64,000 bases of DNA from Hydrogeniiclostridium mannosilyticum (GCF_003268275.1 NZ_QLYR01000001.1:682001-746000); one strand, 5' to 3'. Shown: positions 16,544 to 26,065, numbered from the stretch's first letter. Notes: generated by a model not told the origin, from the sequence alone. Numbers and translations: made by a program.

Positions 16544-18331
16544 CTATTGAAATTGGGAATGGTAAAGCTGTGCGTAGAACCCGCCCCTTTGCAGCAGCGC
16601 TTCATGCGTCCCCTGCTCTACAATATCGCCGCCCCGCACCACCAGGATGTGGTCTGCGTTTTGTATGGTGGACAGGCGATGTGCAATGACAAAGCAGGTC
16701 TTTCCCCGCATCAGTTCTCGCATGGCACGCTGGATTTTTTGCTCTGTCTGCGTGTCGACATTTGAGGTTGCCTCGTCAAGGATGAGCATCCTGGAATCCA
16801 GCAGCATTGCGCGGGCAATGGTGAGCATTTGCTTCTGCCCCTTTGACAGCCCCGATCCGTCGCCGGTTAGAACAGTGTCGTACCCCTGCGGCAGCCGCAG
16901 GATCGCCTCATGAATATACGCGGCCCGGCAGGCACGCTGAACCTCCTCAAGCGTCGCGTCTTCTTTGCCATAAGCAATGTTTTCATAGACCGTTCCGGTA
17001 AACAGCCAAGTGTCCTGCAAAACCATCGTATAGGCCCGGCGCAGGCTCCTGCGCGTCAATGTGGAAATATCCTTGCCGTCCACCAAAATTGTTCCGGCCT
17101 GTGGGTCGTAAAAACGCATGAGCAGGTTGATGAGCGTAGTCTTGCCCGCCCCGGTCGGCCCCACAATGGCAGTCAGGCTTCCCGGCTCCGCGTGAAGGCT
17201 CAGTCCGTGAATGACCGTCTGCCCCGGCAGATAGCCAAAGCGCACATGCTCCATCCGCACATCTCCCAGCACATCGGCCAGCTCTTCTGCCCCCGGTGCA
17301 TCCGCGGGTTCCGGCTCCTCGTCAATCAGGTGAAAAACACGCTCTGCCGCCGCACAGGCAGACTGTAGCTCGCTGAGAATATTGGCTGCCTCATTGATGG
17401 GCCCGGAAAACTTTCTTGAATACAGCACAAAGGAGGACAGATCCCCCAGCGAGATGCTTCTAAAAAGGTATAAAACAGCCCCCATGACGCTGACAAGAGA
17501 AAGCGACAGATTGTTGATAAAATTGACCGAGGGCCCCGTCATACTGCCGTAATAGTCGGCATTATAGTAGGCCTCCACCGCCTCCGTGTTCTTTCCGTCA
17601 AACCGGCTGATAACCGTATTCTCCTGATGGTAAACCCTGATGGTCTTGTGCCCGCTGACGACCTCCTCCACATAACCGTTGAGCTCGCCCAGTCTGGCTG
17701 AGCGGCGGCGGAACAGCGGGCGCACACGGCGCGTCATGTAGCGGGTAAACAGGATTGCCGCGGGAATTGTCACCGCAAAAACCGTCACCAGCACGGGAGC
17801 AATAAGCAGCATCATCGCAAGAGAGCCAACCACCGTGATTAGGCTGGTACAGATTTGCAGCAGATCGTTTGAAAGAGACGCGTTGACCGTGTCAATATCA
17901 TAGGAAATCCGGCTGACAATATCCCCTGTCTGTGTCCGGTCAAAAAAGGAGACCGGCAGCTCCGCCAGATGGTCGAATACATCCTTGCGCATCTGAAAGG
18001 CGACTTTCTGGCTCAGACGAATCATTAGACGGCTCAGAATATAAGCCAGCAGGGAAGCAAGCAGGTAAAATCCGGCCATCAGCCCGGCATAGAGAAAGAC
18101 GGCGGAAAAGTCCACATCGCCCGGCCCATGAATGGCATCGATGGCATAGCCTGACAGCATGGGCCCCACCAGGCCGAACAGGTTGCTGGCCAGCGTCAGC
18201 AGCAGCGCTAAAGCGAGCAGCCAGCGGTAACGTGCCAAATACCGCCACAGGCGCAGCAGCACATATTTGCGGTTTTTAGGCCGGGCAGCTCCCACTGAGG
18301 CGTCTCGAGGTGTTCCTTTGGCCTCCTTCAT
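16544..18331 (-). CDS. ABC exporter half (membrane plus ATPase), catalytically complete partner
   Basis: A 595-residue type IV ABC exporter: six membrane helices (about 35-330), then an ATPase domain with Walker A GPTGAGKTT, signature LSKGQKQ, Walker B LILDEATSNVD and switch IAHRLST. The ATP site has the catalytic Glu. Its start overlaps the stop of the preceding exporter gene by ATGA, so the two are translated together and surely form a heterodimer of the BmrCD/TM287-288 type for lipids, drugs or peptides. It belongs to a marR-led operon, which suggests response to a small-molecule stress. Confidence 0.93.
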   Translation of the reverse strand: MKEAKGTPRDASVGAARPKNRKYVLLRLWRYLARYRWLLALALLLTLASNLFGLVGPMLSGYAIDAIHGPGDVDFSAVFLYAGLMAGFYLLASLLAYILSRLMIRLSQKVAFQMRKDVFDHLAELPVSFFDRTQTGDIVSRISYDIDTVNASLSNDLLQICTSLITVVGSLAMMLLIAPVLVTVFAVTIPAAILFTRYMTRRVRPLFRRRSARLGELNGYVEEVVSGHKTIRVYHQENTVISRFDGKNTEAVEAYYNADYYGSMTGPSVNFINNLSLSLVSVMGAVLYLFRSISLGDLSSFVLYSRKFSGPINEAANILSELQSACAAAERVFHLIDEEPEPADAPGAEELADVLGDVRMEHVRFGYLPGQTVIHGLSLHAEPGSLTAIVGPTGAGKTTLINLLMRFYDPQAGTILVDGKDISTLTRRSLRRAYTMVLQDTWLFTGTVYENIAYGKEDATLEEVQRACRAAYIHEAILRLPQGYDTVLTGDGSGLSKGQKQMLTIARAMLLDSRMLILDEATSNVDTQTEQKIQRAMRELMRGKTCFVIAHRLSTIQNADHILVVRGGDIVEQGTHEALLQRGGFYAQLYHSQFQ

Positions 18332-20040
18332 ACGGCCTCGCCCCCCATCTGCGCCTCGCTGATCTCCCGATAAGGCGCGCAGGTTTTCAGCAGCTCCTCA
18401 TGGGCGCCGTAACCGATGATTCTGCCGTTTTCCAGCATCATGATATGGTCGGCATGCCGGATGGAACTGACCCGCTGGGCCACAATCAGCGTTGTGGTCC
18501 CCTGAAAGCGGGTGTGGAGCGCCCGGCGAAGCCTGGCGTCTGTCTGGTAATCCAGCGCGCTGGAGGCATCGTCTAAAATCAGAATCTCCGGACGAGCCGC
18601 CAGCGCGCGTGAAATCAACACCCGCTGCTTCTGCCCGCCGCTGAGGTTGGCGCCGCGGATCGTCAGCCGGTAATCCAGCCCCTCCTCCAGTTCGTCGATG
18701 AACCAGCGCGCCTGGGCACACGCTACAGCCTCCTCGACCGCCCGGCGCTCCAGCTCCCGTCCAAAACTGATATTCTCCTCCAGCGAATCCGCAAACAGCG
18801 TGTCGTTCTGAAAGACAATACCAAAGCGGGCATACAGCTCCGCAAAAGGGATGGAACGGATGTCATCCCCATCGATGCGGATGGAGCCGCCGTCCGGATC
18901 ATATAGCCGCAGCAGCAGGTTTAGAACGGTGGTTTTCCCGCAGCCTGTGGCCCCGATAATCCCTAGCGTCTCTCCTTTTTTCAGCGCAAAGGAAATGTCC
19001 CTTACAGTATCGCGCCCGGCATGATAGGAAAAATTAACCCTATCAAAAAGAATATGGAAGCCTGTTTCCTTATGGTCCGGCGGGTAAAGCTTTAAATCCT
19101 CGGGCGCATCCAGCACTTCGCCGATCCGGCGGGCGGAAGCCGCACCCTTGGAATAAAGCATAAACATGCGGTTAATAGACAGCAGCGCGTTTAAAATAAT
19201 GGTAAAATAGGTCAGAAAGGCCAAAATGGCCCCTGTCTTCGTCTCCCCGCCATACACGCGGAAGGCGCCGGCCACCACTACCAGTGTCAAGCCCAGGTTC
19301 AAAAAGAAATTCATCAGCGGATTGCTGGCGGCCATCGTCACCGAGGCCTTGGTCTCACGGGCAGCGACAGCCCGGTTTACGCCGGCAAAACGGCCCTTTT
19401 CATAGTCTGCTTTGGACAGCGCCTTGACCACGCGGATGCCGGAGGTATTTTCGCGTACTACCCGCACCATACTGTCCACCGCACGCTGAAGCTGCGAGTA
19501 CAACGGAATGCCTTTGCGGGAAATATAGAATACCACAAAGCCGACAAACGGCAGGGCGGCCAGCAGCACCAAGGCTAAAACCGGCTCCAGGAACAACGTC
19601 ATCGCCATGCCGCCTAAGAGCAAAATCGGCGCACGGATTCCCAGCCGCTGCATCATGCCGATCATCTGGTGGATGTTGTAGGTATCCGACGTCAGCCTGG
19701 ACTCCAGAGAGGCCACCGTGAACGCATCCACCTGCCGGCAGGAAAGGGAGAAGACTTTAGCAAACAGATCGTGGCGCAGCGCCTGCGTCGTGTCACGTGC
19801 AACCCGCGACGCCATACGGTTAGCGAGCACATTGCCGCCCCATGCCGCCAGAGAACAGAGCAGCATCAGCACGCCGAAAAAAATAATTTCCGAAATCTGC
19901 TCCCTCGGCACAATCACATCGATTAAATACGAGAGAATCCACGGCAGAAACAAGTCCATAATCGTGCCGGTAAATTTAATGATAAACCCCAGCGCCATCC
20001 GCGGAGCATGAGGGCGCAGATAGGCCAGCACCTTTTTCAC
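18328..20040 (-). CDS. ABC exporter half with degenerate ATP site
   Basis: A 570-residue exporter half: six membrane helices, then Walker A GATGCGKTT, signature LSGGQKQ, Walker B ILILDDASSALD and switch IVAQRVS. Asp in place of the catalytic Glu and Gln in place of the switch His mark the degenerate site typical of one subunit of heterodimeric exporters. GTG start at 20040 overlaps the marR stop by four bases. Partner is the gene at 16544-18331. Substrate unknown. Confidence 0.93.
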   Translation of the reverse strand: MKKVLAYLRPHAPRMALGFIIKFTGTIMDLFLPWILSYLIDVIVPREQISEIIFFGVLMLLCSLAAWGGNVLANRMASRVARDTTQALRHDLFAKVFSLSCRQVDAFTVASLESRLTSDTYNIHQMIGMMQRLGIRAPILLLGGMAMTLFLEPVLALVLLAALPFVGFVVFYISRKGIPLYSQLQRAVDSMVRVVRENTSGIRVVKALSKADYEKGRFAGVNRAVAARETKASVTMAASNPLMNFFLNLGLTLVVVAGAFRVYGGETKTGAILAFLTYFTIILNALLSINRMFMLYSKGAASARRIGEVLDAPEDLKLYPPDHKETGFHILFDRVNFSYHAGRDTVRDISFALKKGETLGIIGATGCGKTTVLNLLLRLYDPDGGSIRIDGDDIRSIPFAELYARFGIVFQNDTLFADSLEENISFGRELERRAVEEAVACAQARWFIDELEEGLDYRLTIRGANLSGGQKQRVLISRALAARPEILILDDASSALDYQTDARLRRALHTRFQGTTTLIVAQRVSSIRHADHIMMLENGRIIGYGAHEELLKTCAPYREISEAQMGGEAV

Positions 20041-20519
20041 GGCTGTTCCACCTCCCCCTCTCCGTCAGCCTCTCCGTTGACTATGCCCTCGGCTTTTTCT
20101 TCAAGCCGTTCCAGCATGGCTAACAGGCAGGCTTTTTCATCCAGTGAAAATCCCTCCAGCAGGCAGGCATTCCAGCGGCCGATCACCTCGCGTACAAGCG
20201 GCAGCACACGCAGCGCCTTTTCCGTCGGATAAACAAGGAGCTGCCGGCGGTCTGACGGGCAGGCCGAGCGCGTGATAAATCCGTTTTGCTCCAGCAGCGC
20301 CAGCTGGCGCGCCACACTGCTTTTGTGGACATAGATTTCCTTCACCAGCTGCTCCTGTGAGATTCCCGGCCTCCGGCAGACCCATAGGATGTAAAGGTGC
20401 TGGTAACCGTTGAGCCCCTCCTGCTCCAGCTGGTTATTCCGGTACAGCGTAAAGCAGCGGGAAATACGGTTAATCCGCCCCATTAGGGGCTGCGGGGTTA
20501 TCATGCCCTCCTTCGCCAT
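20037..20519 (-). CDS. MarR-family transcriptional regulator
   Basis: A 160-residue winged-helix repressor. The winged helix spans about 45-105 (QHLYILWVCRRPGISQEQLV, then HKSSVARQLALLEQNGFITR and the DRRQLLVYPTEKAL wing). First gene of the marR-ABC-ABC-esterase operon. A perfect palindrome (20549-20562) lies 30 bases upstream of its start, so ligand-relieved autorepression is likely. Genes of this layout usually control drug or lipid exporters. Confidence 0.9.
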   Translation of the reverse strand: MAKEGMITPQPLMGRINRISRCFTLYRNNQLEQEGLNGYQHLYILWVCRRPGISQEQLVKEIYVHKSSVARQLALLEQNGFITRSACPSDRRQLLVYPTEKALRVLPLVREVIGRWNACLLEGFSLDEKACLLAMLERLEEKAEGIVNGEADGEGEVEQP

Positions 20520-20548
20520 TCAGGTACGCCCCCTTTGCAGGAAATTTA

Positions 20549-20562
20549 GTTGCGTGTGCAAC
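20549..20562. promoter_or_regulatory. Putative MarR operator
   Basis: GTTGC-GTGT-GCAAC, a perfect inverted repeat directly upstream of marR in the 300-base gap before ferritin. The rest of that gap is AT-rich without a gene. Confidence 0.55.
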
Positions 20563-20742
20563 ATTTAACTTTAATCTAACATTTTTACCCCAGGAAGTCA
20601 AGGCCTGTTCAACAAAAATTTATTTTTATGAGATTATTTTCTATATAAATTGAGCGGCTATGAGCTTAATCTCAAGCATGCGGAGAGCATAGCAAGTAAT
20701 AAAAAAATTAATGAATATGTTACATCTTCCCCCCTGTGAATG

Positions 20743-20770
20743 TTGTAATTTTTTCCATATGGTGTATAAT
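20743..20770 (+). promoter_or_regulatory. Promoter of the ferritin gene
   Basis: TTGTAA (20743-20748) and TATAAT (20765-20770), 16-base spacer; AAAAGGAGAG precedes the ATG at 20820. Confidence 0.75.
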
Positions 20771-20819
20771 TTAAGAAGAATATAGGGGTAACCCCCCTTT
20801 ATAAAAGGAGAGATGTATA

Positions 20820-21332
20820 ATGCTGGATAAAAAAGTAGCCGATTTGCTCAACACACAAGTCAATAAAGAGTTCTATTCCGCCTACCTTTACCTGCAATTT
20901 GCGAACTTTTATGTAGAAAAGGGCCTGAATGGGTTCGCCAACTGGTACCGGGTTCAAGCGCAGGAAGAACGCGACCATGCAACACTGATGATCCAGTATC
21001 TGCAAAACAACGACATGCCGGTAACCTTTGAGGCCATTGATAAGCCGGATGCCAGCCTTCAAACCGTAATGGATCCGCTGAAGGCCGGGCTGGTGCACGA
21101 GCAGTATGTCACCGGCCTGATTCATACGATCTATGACGCCGCCTATCAGGCGAAGGATTTCCGCACCATGCAGTACCTGGACTGGTTCGTCAAAGAGCAG
21201 GGCGAGGAGGAAACCAACGCCAGCGATCTGGTTAAAAAAATGGAGCTCTTTGGTTCCGACCCCAAGAGCCTCTATATGCTGGACCAGGAGATGGCTGCCC
21301 GCGTTTACGCAGCGCCCTCTCTTATTCTGTAA
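20820..21332 (+). CDS. ftnA: Ferritin
   Basis: A 170-residue bacterial ferritin (FTN type) that oxidises Fe(II) and stores it as a mineral in a 24-mer. Ferroxidase ligands are in place: Glu17 (NKEFYSAYLY), the EERDHA motif with Glu and His (about 50-54), and the C-terminal VKEQGEEE segment. No haem-binding Met layout of bacterioferritin was noted. It is a single-gene unit with its own promoter. It fits with the iron-uptake and Suf genes later in the window. Confidence 0.95.
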   Translation: MLDKKVADLLNTQVNKEFYSAYLYLQFANFYVEKGLNGFANWYRVQAQEERDHATLMIQYLQNNDMPVTFEAIDKPDASLQTVMDPLKAGLVHEQYVTGLIHTIYDAAYQAKDFRTMQYLDWFVKEQGEEETNASDLVKKMELFGSDPKSLYMLDQEMAARVYAAPSLIL

Positions 21333-21335
21333 ACC

Positions 21336-21397
21336 TTTCTGAATATAAACAGGGAACCGGCTGCTAAAGCAGCCGGTTCCCTGTTTATATTCAGAAA
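21336..21397. terminator. Very long perfect hairpin terminator
   Basis: A 62-base palindrome with a 29-bp perfect stem and TAAA loop, between the convergent ferritin and oligopeptidase genes. T-rich ends are short. Confidence 0.8.
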
Positions 21398-21398
21398 A

Positions 21399-23087
21399 TT
21401 AATTTGCGGCTTTCCCGTCAATCCAATCCATTACCTTTTCACATACAGCCTTAATACAGCCCTGTTCAAAGGGTGTTTTCAGTTTGGCGCGGCGCAGCAG
21501 CTCGACAAAGGTCTTTGTACCCGCCTGTTTGGTAAAATCAAGATAGCGCCGGAACGCATCCCGCCAGTTTTCCTCAGAAGCGCCCCAGAACTCCAGCGCG
21601 GCGGTTTGTGCAAGGCAGTAATCAATGTAGTAAAAGGGAAACGAATAAATATGATGCTGGCGCTGGTAGCCGCCGCCGTCCTCAAAATATACCGTTCCTG
21701 TAAAATCAATCCAAGGGCGGTACTTCTTTTCCAGCTCCAGCCAAACCTTTCGCCGCTGAGCCGGCGTATGGCTCGGATCCTCATACATCCGCTCCTGAAA
21801 TTCGTCTACCAGGCAACCATAGGGGATAAAAGAAATCGCCTCTTCCAATTGGAAAACCTGGAACTTCTCCAGCTCCTCTTCAAAAAAGAGACGGTCCCAT
21901 GGGCGCGTCAGCAGCTCCATACTCATGGAGTGGGTCTCGCAGCATTCCATTGTCGGACTGATGTTCTCCATAATCTCCATATTCCGCGCAAGGTAATAGG
22001 CAAAGGCATGGCCTGCTTCATGGGTGATGACATTGACATCCTCCACAGTGCCGTTGAAATTTGAGAAAATGAAGGGGCTGCGGTAAGCGGCAATCTCCGT
22101 ACAGTAGCCGCCCCCCTGCTTTCCCTTTTTGCTGGCCAGGTCAAAGAGCTCATTCTCCAGCATAAAATCAAAAAATTCGCCGGTCTCCGGGCTCATCTCC
22201 CGGTACATTTTCTGTGCAGCTTTTAAAATAGCGTGCATATCTCCCTTGGGCGCGGGATTTCCATCGGCGAACACATTGCCGTTATCGTAAAAACAGGTAT
22301 GGTCAATGCCCAGCCGCTGGGCCTGGCGCGCTTTTACCTCCGCAATTGCCGGTACCAGCTCGTTTACAACCTGGTCACGGAACGCTCGTACCTCTTTGGG
22401 CCCGTAGCAGTTACGGCCTAACCGGTCGTAGCCCAGCTGCACAAAATTCTCATAGCCAAGCTTTTTAGCCTGCTCCGTCCGGTTTTTAACCAATTTATCG
22501 TACATTGCATCCAGCTCCTGCGCATGCTCCTGAAAAAAAGCCCCTGTCTTTTCCCAGGCTCTTTTGCGGATCTCCCTGTCCTGAGAAACCTGGTAGACAT
22601 GGATCTCCGACAGGTTCAATACCTTCCCGTCAAAGGGAATCTCAGCCGAGGCCAGCAGCTTCTCATAAGCGGTGACAAGCTCATTTTCCTCCTGGCAAAG
22701 CGGGATAATTTCCGGCGAAAAGGTTTTAACCGACAGTTCCATATTCTGAAAGAAGAGCGCGCCCGTCGTCCTTTCAAGCTCCTTGCGGAATTTTGAGCTC
22801 AGCAGCGCCTCCTGGAACGCTTTCACATACGCTTCAAAGGCAGGCGCGTTGCGGTCATAGAACGCCATCTCTTCCGCATAGAACGCATCCGCGGTATCGA
22901 CCGAGTGGCGGATCATTGCCAGTGACGACATGGTGGAAAACGCCCGGTTCATCGCCTCATGCTCATACAGCAGCGCCAGCTGCCCGTCGGCGGACCGGCA
23001 AGACGCCAGCTGCCTGGTAATTTCCCGGTAACGCTTTTGCAGGGCCTCCAAGTCCGGCCGTTCATATTGCATTTCTGAAAATTTCAT
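21399..23087 (-). CDS. M3 family oligoendopeptidase (PepF-like)
   Basis: A 562-residue zinc metallopeptidase that cleaves short peptides in the cytoplasm. The thermolysin-type motif HEAGH (in VITHEAGHAFAYYLAR) supplies both His ligands and the catalytic Glu; the third ligand Glu follows in SPTMECCETHSMSMELL. Length and the YCLAQTAALEFW region near the C-terminus match M3 oligoendopeptidases of the M3B group. ATG at 23087 with AAAGGAAA upstream. No signal peptide. Monocistronic as far as can be seen. Confidence 0.93.
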   Translation of the reverse strand: MKFSEMQYERPDLEALQKRYREITRQLASCRSADGQLALLYEHEAMNRAFSTMSSLAMIRHSVDTADAFYAEEMAFYDRNAPAFEAYVKAFQEALLSSKFRKELERTTGALFFQNMELSVKTFSPEIIPLCQEENELVTAYEKLLASAEIPFDGKVLNLSEIHVYQVSQDREIRKRAWEKTGAFFQEHAQELDAMYDKLVKNRTEQAKKLGYENFVQLGYDRLGRNCYGPKEVRAFRDQVVNELVPAIAEVKARQAQRLGIDHTCFYDNGNVFADGNPAPKGDMHAILKAAQKMYREMSPETGEFFDFMLENELFDLASKKGKQGGGYCTEIAAYRSPFIFSNFNGTVEDVNVITHEAGHAFAYYLARNMEIMENISPTMECCETHSMSMELLTRPWDRLFFEEELEKFQVFQLEEAISFIPYGCLVDEFQERMYEDPSHTPAQRRKVWLELEKKYRPWIDFTGTVYFEDGGGYQRQHHIYSFPFYYIDYCLAQTAALEFWGASEENWRDAFRRYLDFTKQAGTKTFVELLRRAKLKTPFEQGCIKAVCEKVMDWIDGKAAN

Positions 23088-23155
23088 TTTCCTTTCAACT
23101 CCTTTTTCATAGACAGTTTATTATAAACACAGAAAGGCTGCTTTATCAACAGCCT

Positions 23156-23190
23156 ATTAAAAATTAAGGGGCGCAGCGCGCCCCTTAATT
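23156..23190 (-). terminator. Terminator after hpf
   Basis: TTAAGGGGCGC pairs with GCGCCCCTTAA and is followed on the minus strand by TTTTTAATAG. Confidence 0.82.
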
Positions 23191-23207
23191 GATATTCTGA
23201 TTTTGCC

Positions 23208-23759
23208 TTATTCCTCTGCCTCGCTGGGCTCCAGCAAGCCATATGCGCCGTCCTTGCGGCGATAGACCACGCTGATCTCCCCGGTCTCCTCACTGCGGAA
23301 CATAAAGAACTGGTGCCCGAGCATATTCATCTGCAAAATGGCCTCCTCCACAGCCATCGGCTTCACATAAAAATGCTTTCTGCGCACGACCTCATAGGCT
23401 CCATCCTCCGGCAGCCCGGCTTCTTCCTGCTCCGGGTAATCCACGACATACTGGTCAATGGCTCCGGAATGGACCCGCTTTTCAAGACGCGTTTTATTTT
23501 TGCGGATCTGCCTGCCCAGCGCGCTCACAACCCTATCCAGGGCATCGTTCATTTCCGGCTCCGTCGCCTCGGCCCGGCAGATCATACCGGGCTGACGGAT
23601 GGTAACCTCCACCGTCTGGCGGTTTTTCTCCACCGTAACCACTACATTCGCCTCTGCATCCTCATCAAAAATGCGGTCAAACCGCGAGAGCTTTTTCTGT
23701 GCAAGATTTTTAAAATTATCCCGCAAATTAACTTTTCTTCCCGTTGTTGTGATCTTCAT
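23208..23759 (-). CDS. hpf: Ribosome hibernation promoting factor, long form
   Basis: A 183-residue long HPF. The N-terminal S30Ae/YfiA domain (MKITTTGRKVNLRDNFKNLA) binds the 30S decoding region, and the C-terminal domain (KHFYVKPMAVEEAILQMNML ... YRRKDGAYGLLEP) dimerises ribosomes into inactive 100S particles. ATG at 23759 is chosen: AAGGAG lies 9 bases upstream and the family N-terminus starts there; the longer frame to 23843 adds 28 unlike residues. Its own promoter is at 23877-23905. No neighbours in the operon. Confidence 0.95.
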   Translation of the reverse strand: MKITTTGRKVNLRDNFKNLAQKKLSRFDRIFDEDAEANVVVTVEKNRQTVEVTIRQPGMICRAEATEPEMNDALDRVVSALGRQIRKNKTRLEKRVHSGAIDQYVVDYPEQEEAGLPEDGAYEVVRRKHFYVKPMAVEEAILQMNMLGHQFFMFRSEETGEISVVYRRKDGAYGLLEPSEAEE

Positions 23760-23876
23760 ACCATTCAGCTCCTTATCCTTTGATGATCGGATACTCACCG
23801 GCCCCATACTGCAAAAGACGCCACCAAAGCTTTTTTGCAGCATAGAATCCTAAATTCTCTGTAAGCTCCTAAGAAT

Positions 23877-23905
23877 ATTATACTACATAAACAATGACCA
23901 AACAA
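23877..23905 (-). promoter_or_regulatory. Promoter of hpf
   Basis: Minus-strand TTGTTT (23900-23905) and TATAAT (23877-23882), 17-base spacer. Leader of about 110 bases. Confidence 0.7.
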
Positions 23906-24021
23906 CTAAAATCTTTTAAACAAACCATGAACCTGCTTTTGGCGCGCGCTCTTCTCATAGGCTTAGCCTGCCCAGACGGCATGTCCTTATCCGCCAAGGC
24001 GGTAAAAGCCGGTACCCTCAT

Positions 24022-24049
24022 CAAAAAGCGCCCGCCAAAGGCGGACGCT
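24022..24049 (-). terminator. Terminator after the fumarase alpha gene
   Basis: GCGTCCGCC-TTT-GGCGGGCGC followed by TTTTT on the minus strand, beginning six bases after the stop codon. Confidence 0.85.
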
Positions 24050-24054
24050 GAAGC

Positions 24055-24894
24055 TCACAGAATATATTGCTGATGGCGGGTTACATGGCAGCCGACGTTG
24101 ACAGCCACCGGCAGCCCGGCAATATGCGTAGGGAACTCGCAGATGTTCACCTGTAGGGCCGTCACGGTCCCGCCAAAACCTTGAGGCCCAATTCCAAGAG
24201 CATTGACTGCCTCAAGCATCCGCCGCTCCAGCCCAGCATAATAAGGATCGGCATTCCGTTCAGACACCGCGCGGCAAAGCGCCTGCTTGGCCAACAGCGC
24301 GCATTTTTCAAAATCCCCGCCGATTCCTACGCCCAGCACCATCGGCGGGCAGGCATTCCCCCCCGCCAGCCGGGCGGTCTCCGTCACAAAGCCAATAATG
24401 TCCTGCTCTGTGGCGGAGGGTGTAAACATGTTGATACGGCTCATGTTTTCACTGCCAAACCCCTTTGGCGCCACCGTCAGCGAAACCCGGTCGCCGGGTA
24501 CCAAGCGCACATGCAGAATTGCCGGGGTATTATCTCCCGTATTGCCGCGGCGGATGGGGTCCTTCACCACCGAGCAGCGGAGCAGGCCCTCTGTATACCC
24601 GCGTCTTACCCCTTCCTGCACAGCCTCCTCAAAGGAACCGTTGATGTGAACCTCCTGCCCGACCTCTGCAAAAATAACCGCCATGCCCGTATCCTGGCAA
24701 ACAGGAATATTCATCTCCCGTGCCGCGTCCATGTTCCAGCAAAGATCCTGGAACACCGCACGGCCCAGCTCCGATTGCTCCTGATCCAGGCCCTGCTGAA
24801 TCCGGCGCTCCAAATCCTGTGGCAAAACCCGGTTTGCCTCCACACACAAGCGGGCGACTACCTCTGTAATTTTCCGCGCCTCAAGCTCTCTCAT
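24055..24894 (-). CDS. Class I fumarate hydratase, alpha subunit (tartrate dehydratase type)
   Basis: A 279-residue iron-sulfur hydro-lyase subunit that with a beta subunit interconverts fumarate and malate. Family motifs include the cluster-Cys region NIPVCQDTGMAVIF, PIRRGNTGDNTPAILHVRLV, PKGFGSENMSR and the GGNACPPMVLGVGIGG segment. The beta subunit, normally encoded directly downstream, is absent: the stop codon is followed at once by a terminator. Instead the gene lies after an amidohydrolase gene (13-base gap). Tartrate dehydratase alpha is the alternative, as the families overlap. Confidence 0.9.
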   Translation of the reverse strand: MRELEARKITEVVARLCVEANRVLPQDLERRIQQGLDQEQSELGRAVFQDLCWNMDAAREMNIPVCQDTGMAVIFAEVGQEVHINGSFEEAVQEGVRRGYTEGLLRCSVVKDPIRRGNTGDNTPAILHVRLVPGDRVSLTVAPKGFGSENMSRINMFTPSATEQDIIGFVTETARLAGGNACPPMVLGVGIGGDFEKCALLAKQALCRAVSERNADPYYAGLERRMLEAVNALGIGPQGFGGTVTALQVNICEFPTHIAGLPVAVNVGCHVTRHQQYIL

Positions 24895-24907
24895 ATTTCA
24901 ACCTCTC

Positions 24908-26065
24908 TTATTTGACACGCCTGCCCCTGACGAAAACCATCTCCGGCTTTGCCTCGAAGCACAGCGGGTCCTGATCACGGTAAACGATGAAATCCGCATC
25001 TTTTCCGGCCTCCAAAGAACCGACCCTGTCGCTGATTCCGCAGATCTGCGCCGGGCTGCAGGTCACCGCCTTCAAAGCCTCCTCGCGGTCCATCCCCTCC
25101 CGGACCACCAGCGCCGCACATACAGGCAGGTATTGGATGGGAATGACCGGGTGATCCGTTATAATCGCAACCGGAATCCCGGCACGCGACAGAATTCCCG
25201 TTGATTTGGGCGTGAGGTTCCTCAGCTCCGGCTTAGAACGGTCGCAAAGAGACGGGCCGGATAACACCGAGACGCCCTGCTGGGCCAAATAATCCGCTGT
25301 CAGATGCGCCTCGGTTCCGTGCACAACGACAAAGTCCAAGTCAAATTCCCGCCCCAGCCGGAGCGCTGTATAAATATCGTCGCTTCGATGCGCGTGAAAA
25401 TGCACCTTTAGTTCCCTTTTGAGCACCGGCAGCAGCGCTTCACATTTGATGTCATATTCAGGCGGGTCGCAGTCCTCATCCTCTTCCGCCCGCTTCAGCT
25501 CCTGCCAATAACGCCTCGCTTTAAAAAGCTGTTCTCGAATCAGCGCTGCCGTCGCCATTCTTGTATAAGGCGTCTGGCCTTTGTCGTGGTAAACCGTTTT
25601 CGGGTTCTCGCCCAATGCCATCTTCATGGCAACCGGCGCTTTGACAATCATATCGTCGATGCAGAAGCCTGCCGTTTTAATCGCTGCCAACTGGCCGCCG
25701 ATGGGGTTGGCGCTGCCGGGGCCCGTCACCACTGTGGTCACGCCGGCATCGAGCGCCTCGCTGAAGCAGCGGTCCATCGGGTTAATGGCATCAATGGCGC
25801 GCAGCTGCGGGGTCAAGGGCTCCGTTTCCTCGTTGCCGTCGTCCCCCTCAAAGGCCAGCCCGTCCTCCCACATGCCAAGATGCGTGTGCGCATCGATTAG
25901 GCCGGGGTAAACATGCGCCCCCGCCAGGTCAAAGCTCTCCTCCCCCTCCCGGGGAACCGGCGGCATGGCGCCTACCTCCTCGATCAGCCCGTCCTTCTCC
26001 CTGAAATAGCCGTGCTGCAAAACCGTGCCGGCCATTGTATGTATTACACCATTTTTATATAACAT
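24908..26065 (-). CDS. Amidohydrolase (imidazolonepropionase/dihydroorotase-like superfamily)
   Basis: A 385-residue TIM-barrel metal hydrolase. Seen: metal motif HTHLG after VYPGLIDA, HFHAHRSDDIYTAL with further His ligands, VVHGTEAH, and Asp in ITDHPVIPIQYLP. The C-terminal GSLEAGKDADFIVYRDQDPL returns to the small beta-sandwich domain, as in the superfamily. The substrate cannot be read; uncharacterised clostridial amidohydrolases of this type are common. Co-transcribed with the fumarase alpha gene (13-base gap). ATG at 26065 with GGAGG upstream. Confidence 0.88.
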   Translation of the reverse strand: MLYKNGVIHTMAGTVLQHGYFREKDGLIEEVGAMPPVPREGEESFDLAGAHVYPGLIDAHTHLGMWEDGLAFEGDDGNEETEPLTPQLRAIDAINPMDRCFSEALDAGVTTVVTGPGSANPIGGQLAAIKTAGFCIDDMIVKAPVAMKMALGENPKTVYHDKGQTPYTRMATAALIREQLFKARRYWQELKRAEEDEDCDPPEYDIKCEALLPVLKRELKVHFHAHRSDDIYTALRLGREFDLDFVVVHGTEAHLTADYLAQQGVSVLSGPSLCDRSKPELRNLTPKSTGILSRAGIPVAIITDHPVIPIQYLPVCAALVVREGMDREEALKAVTCSPAQICGISDRVGSLEAGKDADFIVYRDQDPLCFEAKPEMVFVRGRRVK

